Shown in pieces: positions 6,036 through 11,274 of a stretch of DNA of 11,274 nt. A program made the position numbers and the translations under genes. Source of the stretch: Planctomycetota bacterium (GTDB lineage Bacteria > Planctomycetota > Phycisphaerae > WQYP01); assembly GCA_021852225.1 (NCBI GenBank), contig JAJZOA010000031.1, positions 1 to 11,274 on the forward strand, written 5' to 3'. The notes under the pieces were generated by a model. That model was given only the letters and a program-made list of their open reading frames with translations. It searched no databases and was not told where the DNA came from. Each line of letters starts with the position of its first letter. Positions within the stretch are counted from its first letter, which is position 1.

Positions 6036-8093
6036 ATGGGCAAAATATCTGAATTGTTGAATCTCGCGGCTCAAGCAGGCCGACATGCGGTCAAGGTCTA
6101 TCGTCGCGAAGGATTTAAGGGTCTGAAAAAACGTGCGCGGCGATGGCGTAAATCCTGGAAATCCCCGAATCCCTCCTCCGCGCTCGCCGGGGAATATGCC
6201 AGTCAGATTTTCGGCTTGTCGCTTGCCGCTCAGTGGGGGTACGTTCCTGCCGGCGCGGGCAGCATCGATCTTGCGCCGGATGACATCAAACTGATCGCAT
6301 TTTATCTGCCGCAATTTCACCCTGTTCCGGAAAACGACATATGGTGGGGTAGAGGTTTTACCGAATGGACCAACGTCACCCGCGCGGTACCGCAATACCT
6401 TGGACACAATCAACCGAAATTGCCGGGGGATCTGGGCTTCTACGACTTAAGGTTAATTGATACCCAGCGAGCACAGATACAATTGGCAAAAAAATACGGC
6501 GTGTTTGGATTTTGTTATTACCATTATTGGTTTAGCGGACGCCGAATTCTTGAAAAACCACTCAATCAGATGCTGGCAAATCCTGACCTTGATCTGCCGT
6601 TCTGTCTTTGTTGGGCTAATGGCAATTGGACGCGCGCATGGGATGGATCGGAGCGGGAAATTTTGTTGGAACAGACCCACTCGCCAACGGATGACATTGC
6701 CTTTCTGGAATCCCTGTTTCCGGTGTTTGCGGATTCACGTTATATTCGAATTGGTGGTCGGCCCCTTTTATTGATTTATTGGCCATCGCTCATGGCAGAC
6801 CCCGCTGCCACCGCCGCACGCTGGCGCAAACGTGCTCGGGAGGCTGGTGTTGACGAGCCCTATCTTGTATTCCCGCTTTCCCACGACTCAATGGACCCGC
6901 GGTCAATCGGCTTCGATGCCGCTGTGGAATTTCCGCCGGTAAAGAAAATGGAAAAGGGCCGGTCTCGAAGCGTCGTTCAGATTGTCAACCCCGAATTCGG
7001 TGGCGAAGTACACGATTATCGCCAACGCGTTGCCGCCGCAGAAAATTTCGTGGCCCCGGCATACCGCGTCTTTCGGGGGGTCATGCCCGCCTGGGACAAC
7101 GAGTCCCGACGTCCTGGGCGGGGCATAGGGTTTTCGCACGCCACCCCGGAACTTTACCGCCGATGGCTTGGGAATATCTGCCGTGAGACCAGAAAGCGAC
7201 TTCCTTCTCAAGAGCGATTGGTCTTTATTAACGCATGGAATGAATGGGCAGAGGGTGCCTATCTGGAGCCTGATCGCCGTAATGGTTATGCATTTTTGAA
7301 AGCCACCGCGGACGCCATTTCCGATAGCCGCGTTCCGACGGCCGGTCCGGGATCATCGCCTCTGGGGGACAAAAGTGTGGGAAAAGACATCGCCCTGATA
7401 TTTCATGTAAGCAATATGTTTGCCTGGAAGGCGGTCGGCCAGTATTTGAACCGTATGGTACAAAACTGGGAATTATTTGTTTCGGTTCCCTCATTGGATA
7501 TCGCCCTGCACAAGTGTATTCAGGACGTCTGTCCGGCAGCCAAAATCTTTCCGGTCGCTGATCCGGGAAATGGCGGCGACGCGTTTGCCCAAATTTATCC
7601 CGCGGTGCTGCAAGGACGATACCGTTATGTCTGCAAGTGCCCGGATACGCCGTCGGGAAAATCAGCGGATGAAATTAAATTGTGGGAGCAGAAACTGGAC
7701 AACCTTCTCTTTTCCGACGCACGCATTTCCCGCATAAAGAAGGCTTTCGACGGAATAGAGGACCTTGGAATTTTGGCCCAAACCACAGGGCCGCTGGGGT
7801 CTCAACCATCCTGGTCGGCCAACATGAAACTTCTCATTCGCCTGGCATGCGCGCTTGGCGTTCCGGTTAATCCGCTTAAAGACCTTTTTCCCAAAGATTC
7901 AATGTTTTGGTTCAGGCCTCAGGCGATTGAACCCCTTTTACGACTTCGCTTGACTTCGGAAGACTTTGCATTTTACGCGGGAAGTAATAGCGGCGATCTT
8001 TCGGTCGCCCTGAATTGGGCTTTTCCCCTGATCGCCCAAGCCAGCGGGTATTGTATGTCCGACCTGACTGAAACAATCGGCGAAGTCGGATGA
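6036..8093 (+). CDS. WbsX (GH99-like) and RgpF-like fusion protein
   Basis: This is a 685-residue, two-domain protein of surface-polysaccharide synthesis. Residues 1-80 are a basic lead. Residues 83-430 are the WbsX/GH99-like domain common in O-antigen and capsule loci: KLIAFYLPQFHPVPEND (85-101), WWGRGFTEWTNV (103-114), FCYYHYWFSGRRILEKP (159-175), WANGNWTRAWDG (193-204) and INAWNEWAEGAYLEPD (398-413). Its conserved Trp, Asp and Glu residues are intact. Residues about 450-675 resemble rhamnan synthesis protein F: DIALIFHVSN, then a weakened PNRGRD (DPGNGGDAFA, 509-518), a weakened KLHTKKS (KCPDTPSGKS), and DSMFWFRPQAIEPLL (621-635). The enzymatic role of WbsX proteins is not settled; glycosidase-like or transferase action on the chain is inferred. 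It has no signal peptide. ATG 6036 is chosen with AAGG ten bases upstream; an ATG at 6032 opens a six-codon frame, MYGQNI then TGA, overlapping it. A weak promoter guess is TTGCGC (5950-5955) and TAAAGT (5973-5978). This is the only plus-strand gene in the locus and converges on MT2. Confidence 0.88.
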   Translation: MGKISELLNLAAQAGRHAVKVYRREGFKGLKKRARRWRKSWKSPNPSSALAGEYASQIFGLSLAAQWGYVPAGAGSIDLAPDDIKLIAFYLPQFHPVPENDIWWGRGFTEWTNVTRAVPQYLGHNQPKLPGDLGFYDLRLIDTQRAQIQLAKKYGVFGFCYYHYWFSGRRILEKPLNQMLANPDLDLPFCLCWANGNWTRAWDGSEREILLEQTHSPTDDIAFLESLFPVFADSRYIRIGGRPLLLIYWPSLMADPAATAARWRKRAREAGVDEPYLVFPLSHDSMDPRSIGFDAAVEFPPVKKMEKGRSRSVVQIVNPEFGGEVHDYRQRVAAAENFVAPAYRVFRGVMPAWDNESRRPGRGIGFSHATPELYRRWLGNICRETRKRLPSQERLVFINAWNEWAEGAYLEPDRRNGYAFLKATADAISDSRVPTAGPGSSPLGDKSVGKDIALIFHVSNMFAWKAVGQYLNRMVQNWELFVSVPSLDIALHKCIQDVCPAAKIFPVADPGNGGDAFAQIYPAVLQGRYRYVCKCPDTPSGKSADEIKLWEQKLDNLLFSDARISRIKKAFDGIEDLGILAQTTGPLGSQPSWSANMKLLIRLACALGVPVNPLKDLFPKDSMFWFRPQAIEPLLRLRLTSEDFAFYAGSNSGDLSVALNWAFPLIAQASGYCMSDLTETIGEVG

Positions 8094-8148
8094 GAGTTCA
8101 AATTCAAGCCCAATCTGCACGGGCGGACAGGTCCACGCGTTCGGGCAT

Positions 8149-9102
8149 TCAATGTCTGGCGATCAAGGCGGCGAGCCGTCCCTTGACGTTGCGCGTAAGT
8201 TGTGATCTGTAACGCTGGGCGACTCGTTTTACATACCGAAATTTCTGTTGGCGATAGCTGCGAACCGGTACGTGGCATTTGTTCTGTTGCAATTCAGAAA
8301 GGAACGCATTGAGCAACTTGGGGTTCAGAAGCTGACTTGGTGCCGGCAGGGCCTCAGCGGGGGATTCAGATGCAGCAGCAAGATTTTCGAAAAGGTGACG
8401 AATGCAGGCTGCATCGGCACTTGAAATGTTCAGCAGGGGACGAATCCTGTTTGGAATATCTTTACCGACGGCTAGCAGTCCCAGGCCGTTCGAATGGTGG
8501 AAAGTGAAATGAGGATATCTTCGGCATAGTTCGTTCCAAAATCGCCACACGCCGAATCCCGGTTCCACCACTGCGCAATCGTGAATAAGCACCACTGCAC
8601 GGTCGCTTAATTTCGGAAGCCAGGACTCGAAATCGTATCGAACCGCACGGTAGCTGTGAAATCCGTCAATGTGCAGAAGATCGACGCTCTGGTTCTCGAT
8701 CTTCGTCAGGGCTTCATCAAAGGTTCCGCGCAAAAGCGTGGAAAAGTCAGCGAAATGTTCCCGATTATGCCGGATCAGATCCTGATACACATCGTCGGCA
8801 TAATTGCCAGATTGCGTGTCACCATGCCACGTATCGACTGCAAAACATTTTGCCGGAATCGCCAGAACCTTTACCGCTTGGCAGAAAGCACTATAGGAAT
8901 CTCCTTTATGGGTTCCCAATTCCACAATGCTGCGCGGTCGCGTTGCAGATACGACCCACATCGCAAAACGCAGATGTCCGTGCCAGGATCGCACATCGGT
9001 AAGGCGTTGCGGCTCGTTTAGGATAATTGGATCCCATATCACGTGGGCCACTGGATGGGACATGGAATCTGGAGTGCCCGGTTCGGCGGTTCGCTCTGAC
9101 AT
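8149..9102 (-). CDS. SAM-dependent methyltransferase (MT2)
   Basis: This 317-residue paralogue of MT1 and MT3 has the same motif order: VIWDPIIL lead (21-28), WHGHLRFAMWVV (40-51), motif I ELGTHKGDSYSAF (61-73), FAVDTWHGD (87-95), LLHIDGFHSYRAVRYDF (142-158), VLIHDC (171-176), then NKCHV (274-278) and a strongly basic end. Motif I has THK where the other two have VLK/VLQ, so it is the most divergent at the SAM loop. It is cytosolic, and the expected role is methylation of a glycan sugar; acceptor and position are unknown. The ATG at 9100-9102 is preceded only by an A/G-rich AAAGAGAAAAGAT, a weak ribosome site; a later Met (residue 14) is possible, but the lead sequence matches MT1 from about residue 20, so either start keeps the domain. 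Its stop is 55 bases from the stop of the plus-strand WbsX-RgpF gene; no clear terminator lies between them. Confidence 0.87.
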   Translation of the reverse strand: MSERTAEPGTPDSMSHPVAHVIWDPIILNEPQRLTDVRSWHGHLRFAMWVVSATRPRSIVELGTHKGDSYSAFCQAVKVLAIPAKCFAVDTWHGDTQSGNYADDVYQDLIRHNREHFADFSTLLRGTFDEALTKIENQSVDLLHIDGFHSYRAVRYDFESWLPKLSDRAVVLIHDCAVVEPGFGVWRFWNELCRRYPHFTFHHSNGLGLLAVGKDIPNRIRPLLNISSADAACIRHLFENLAAASESPAEALPAPSQLLNPKLLNAFLSELQQNKCHVPVRSYRQQKFRYVKRVAQRYRSQLTRNVKGRLAALIARH

Positions 9103-9312
9103 ATCTTTTCTCTTTTCTAATGCGGGTCTATGCCGCTTTTATTGGGACTAGGAACGATTGGACGTAGCAGTCATCGAATAATGTTCGCGTGGACTATCCC
9201 GGACTCAAATGCATGCCTCCGCGGCATTTCCTCGGGTCGTTTTTTGAAGACTGGCTTCACGAGACGCTCCAATGTATTGAAACTATACCCAATGGTTTCA
9301 TTTCGCCATTCG
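9103..9312. other. 210-base spacer between MT3 and MT2
   Basis: No gene is supported. On the minus strand a TATAGT occurs near 9270, but it has no acceptable -35 partner. A small inverted repeat, AAATGC and GCATTT, lies around 9207-9231 with no T-run. An out-of-frame open reading stretch crosses it from inside MT3 and contains LVKPVFKK, which resembles LIKPSFKK near the end of MT1; I treat it as chance or a very old remnant. Confidence 0.35.
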
Positions 9313-10167
9313 TCACCCAGCTTGACGTTTAACGCGTTTGCGTATCCACGATTCGATCTGTGATAGCTTCTTTCCCGCAAAGCGGATGCGCTGGCGGCCA
9401 TAACCCCGTACCAGGACGTGACATTTATCCTGCTGCAAATCGTCCAGAAATAATTCTAGTGCGGCACCATCAAGTGATTTAGGTGGTATTTGCGGCGCGT
9501 TTGCCTGATTAATTGCCGCGCCAAGATTTTCAAATATATGCCGAATGCCAGATGCATCACTGGGCTTGGAATTAAAGAGTGGGGCCACTGCGTCAGGAAT
9601 GTCTTTTCCTACGGCCAAAACACCCAAGCCGTGGGAATGGTGGAATGTAAAACTTGGATATTCCCGGCATAATTCATGCCAGTAACGCCACACTCCGAAC
9701 GTGGCTTGTATTTCCGTGCAATCGTGAAACAGGACCACCGAACTTTCGCTCAGCTTTGGCCGCCAGGTTTCAAAATCGTGCCTGACCGCACTATAGGTGT
9801 GCAGGCCATCAATGTGCAATAAATCCACACTGCCATCCTGAAATTGGGGCAACGCGTCATCAAACGTCTGCCGAAGAAGGGTGGAAAAATGACCATAACG
9901 CGGATCATGATAGGTCTTTAGTTGCGCATAAACCGCTTCCGTATACGGCCCAGTATGTTCGTCACCAGCCCAGGTGTCCACTCCAAAACATTCCGTTGTT
10001 AATCCTGCTGCCTGAACCGCCTGGCAGAAAGCACAATAGGAATCTCCTTGCAAAACCCCAAGTTCCACGATCAATCGTGGCTTTAAGGTATGTACCAACC
10101 AGAGCCCAAATGGCAGATGGCCGTGCCAGTTAGGCGAGTCTGATAATCTTTCTGGACGTAGCAACAT
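9313..10167 (-). CDS. SAM-dependent methyltransferase (MT3), 5' end disrupted
   Basis: This is the third methyltransferase paralogue, closest to MT1 in the N-terminal half. The 284 residues from ATG 10167 hold the whole catalytic core: RLSDSPNWHGHLPFG (7-21), motif I ELGVLQGDSYCAF (35-47), FGVDTWAGD (61-69), LLHIDGLHTYSAVRHDF (116-132), VLFHDC (145-150), and DKCHV (247-251) followed by a basic tail. The usual lead is missing from this start, yet the same frame upstream of the Met still reads KLWHSAM, matching the W-x-P-I-L-L lead of MT1 and MT2 with no gap. No start codon exists in that frame after the nearby stop, while a well-placed ATG with AAGGA lies in another frame (see 10168-10213). 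The ATG at 10167 has no ribosome site of its own, so expression may be poor. Either the gene is recently broken or there is a one-base sequence error. Confidence 0.82.
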   Translation of the reverse strand: MLLRPERLSDSPNWHGHLPFGLWLVHTLKPRLIVELGVLQGDSYCAFCQAVQAAGLTTECFGVDTWAGDEHTGPYTEAVYAQLKTYHDPRYGHFSTLLRQTFDDALPQFQDGSVDLLHIDGLHTYSAVRHDFETWRPKLSESSVVLFHDCTEIQATFGVWRYWHELCREYPSFTFHHSHGLGVLAVGKDIPDAVAPLFNSKPSDASGIRHIFENLGAAINQANAPQIPPKSLDGAALELFLDDLQQDKCHVLVRGYGRQRIRFAGKKLSQIESWIRKRVKRQAG

Positions 10168-10213
10168 TGCGGAATGCCAGAGTTTGCGGCAGGCCGTCCC
10201 AGGGTGTTCGCAT
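10168..10213 (-). pseudogene. Frameshifted original 5' end of MT3
   Basis: The ATG at 10211-10213 has AAGGA at 10224-10228, ten bases upstream, the best start signal for MT3. It reads MRTPWDGLPQTL and then leaves the methyltransferase frame; on its own it would end after 27 codons inside MT3. Removing one base near 10180 (or adding two) would join it to WHSAMLLRPERLSD and give a protein of about 300 residues with the same lead as its paralogues. Confidence 0.6.
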
Positions 10214-10269
10214 TGTCGTGATGTCCTTATGTCTACAATAAAATGTTACTCCGGATTTAGTATTGGTGT

Positions 10270-11229
10270 CTAAAGATAAGAGATTGGTTTTGCCTTAATC
10301 GTGGAACGCATTTTCCATTTCGCCAGCCAGACCCGCACGGGAAAGGCGATCAGAAAGCCGAATTGCCGCTGCCGCAACTGAAATGGCTTTTCGGCGCGGT
10401 ACATCTCCATCGCTTCTGAAAAGCAGCCGATGTTTTTGACGATAACCGCGAATTTTTGCGCCATCACCGCCAGTCGTTTATCCAGGTCCGTGCGGTTGAC
10501 ACCGGTTATTTCATGGAATCGCCCCTGGGCGTCAAGTTCCCGCAGCCTTTTCATGCCTTCAAACCAGAAGTCCGCGCGCTGGGAATAACTGCCGGTGTGC
10601 CGCCGATAAAGCATCAGCGGCTTGTCACCCGCCACGCCCACCGGTCCGCGACCGAACATGCCCAGAAAAAACGGGACATCTTCCATGCAGCCGCGGCGGG
10701 TTTCAAAACGCAGGCCGTCGGCGCGGGCTTTCTCAAACATAATTCCGGAAGTCTGCATAATCAGCCGATTGTGCGAACGCCTTGCTTCCTTCAGCGGGCG
10801 GTTTATCAGGCCGCCGTTCCGTCTGGCCAGTTTGAGGTTATAACATTTTTCATTGGGTGAATCGGTATTGCTGTGCGGCACCACCACCATGGAACATTCC
10901 GGATGCCGCTGATAAAAATCCACCTGAAATCGCAGCTTTTCGGGCATCCACAGGTCGTCATGGTCCAGCAACGCGACATATTTTCCGCGGGCTTCATCGA
11001 TGCCGCGGTTGCGCGCCACGCCAATGCCGCCATTGGGCTGCGTAATCAGGCGAATCCGGTCCTTATAAGGTTCCAGCCGCGCGGCGGTGTTGTCGGTGCT
11101 GCCATCATTAATGATGACTATTTCATAATTTGTAAAGGTTTGGGCCAGCACAGTTTCCAGAGTCTGAATAAGATAGTCCGGGCTGTTGTAGGTTGGAATA
11201 ACAACGGATACCAGCGGCACATCGGCCAT
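10270..11229 (-). CDS. Family 2 glycosyltransferase (GT-b)
   Basis: This is a 319-residue GT2 enzyme, paralogue of GT-a. Numbered from the chosen Met: IPTYNSPDYL (11-20), NDGSTDNT (41-48), GGIGVARNRG (67-76), LDHDD (88-92) with the D-x-D site, then TSGIMFEKARADGLRF and GCMEDVPFF in the acceptor half, a Tyr/Arg-rich YRRHTGSYSQRADFWF, and a basic end. It is cytosolic with no membrane segment. The frame opens at ATG 11247, but GGAGA at 11236-11240 is six bases from the ATG at 11227-11229, and that Met is where GT-a aligns, so I take 11229. MT3's inferred start is 56 bases downstream, close enough for one transcript. The first 94 residues differ from GT-a at only about 12 positions, whereas the second half is much more diverged. 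The substrate cannot be named. The promoter lies beyond the right edge of the window. Confidence 0.88.
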   Translation of the reverse strand: MADVPLVSVVIPTYNSPDYLIQTLETVLAQTFTNYEIVIINDGSTDNTAARLEPYKDRIRLITQPNGGIGVARNRGIDEARGKYVALLDHDDLWMPEKLRFQVDFYQRHPECSMVVVPHSNTDSPNEKCYNLKLARRNGGLINRPLKEARRSHNRLIMQTSGIMFEKARADGLRFETRRGCMEDVPFFLGMFGRGPVGVAGDKPLMLYRRHTGSYSQRADFWFEGMKRLRELDAQGRFHEITGVNRTDLDKRLAVMAQKFAVIVKNIGCFSEAMEMYRAEKPFQLRQRQFGFLIAFPVRVWLAKWKMRSTIKAKPISYL

Positions 11230-11274
11230 ACACATTCTCCGAACCATGGCGGTGAAACCAGACCATTCGCGTTG

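Noticed and set aside
6032..6052. Six-codon upstream frame MYGQNI overlapping the WbsX-RgpF start
   Set aside because: Such overlaps are common by chance and the residues show no leader-peptide pattern.
8094..8148. Possible bidirectional terminator between the convergent WbsX-RgpF and MT2 genes
   Set aside because: Only four-pair stems (GCCC with GGGC, GGAC with GTCC) are present and there is no T-run in either direction.
9171..9401. 76-codon open frame overlapping the end of MT3, containing LVKPVFKK, similar to LIKPSFKK near the end of MT1
   Set aside because: MT3 already ends with a tail that aligns to MT1 (GKKLSQIESWIRKRVK with GKFLSHGESAIRHLIK), so the extra match is probably chance. 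The frame overlaps MT3 by 89 bases and has no ribosome site.

Overview
The window looks like a chromosomal piece from the PVC superphylum, most likely Planctomycetota (Phycisphaerae-like). This rests on a secreted protein with a PEP-CTERM tail, the remains of a XylR-type regulator (periplasmic-binding-like domain plus AraC HTH), a surface-polysaccharide locus, moderate GC and recognisable AAGGA-type ribosome sites. The taxonomic call is an inference from gene content, not from a marker gene.

Left part (1-3700), all on the minus strand: a PEP-CTERM secreted protein (243-1598); a 310-base spacer containing an AT-rich stretch with a twice-repeated TTTTCCACAA; a decayed XylR/AraC-type regulator (about 1909-2916) with a stop codon, two frame breaks and an apparent loss of about 85 codons; and an unrecognised 206-residue protein (3005-3625).

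Right part (3764-11229): a glycan locus made of repeated gene types. On the minus strand, in transcription order from the right edge, are glycosyltransferase GT-b (10270-11229), methyltransferase MT3 (9313-10167, with a broken 5' end) and methyltransferase MT2 (8149-9102). Then comes one plus-strand gene, a WbsX (GH99-like) domain fused to an RgpF-like domain (6036-8093). The minus strand then resumes with methyltransferase MT1 (4843-5799) and glycosyltransferase GT-a (3764-4711). The three methyltransferases are paralogues, and so are the two GT2 enzymes.

The natural reading is a module for building and methylating a cell-surface or exported polysaccharide. Two GT2 enzymes add sugars, three related SAM-dependent enzymes methylate (probably sugar hydroxyls), and the WbsX-RgpF protein processes or assembles the chain. 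No polymerase, flippase, ABC transporter or exosortase lies in the window, so the locus probably continues past the right edge, where GT-b starts only 45 bases from the end. I saw no tRNA, rRNA, CRISPR array, transposase or insertion sequence.
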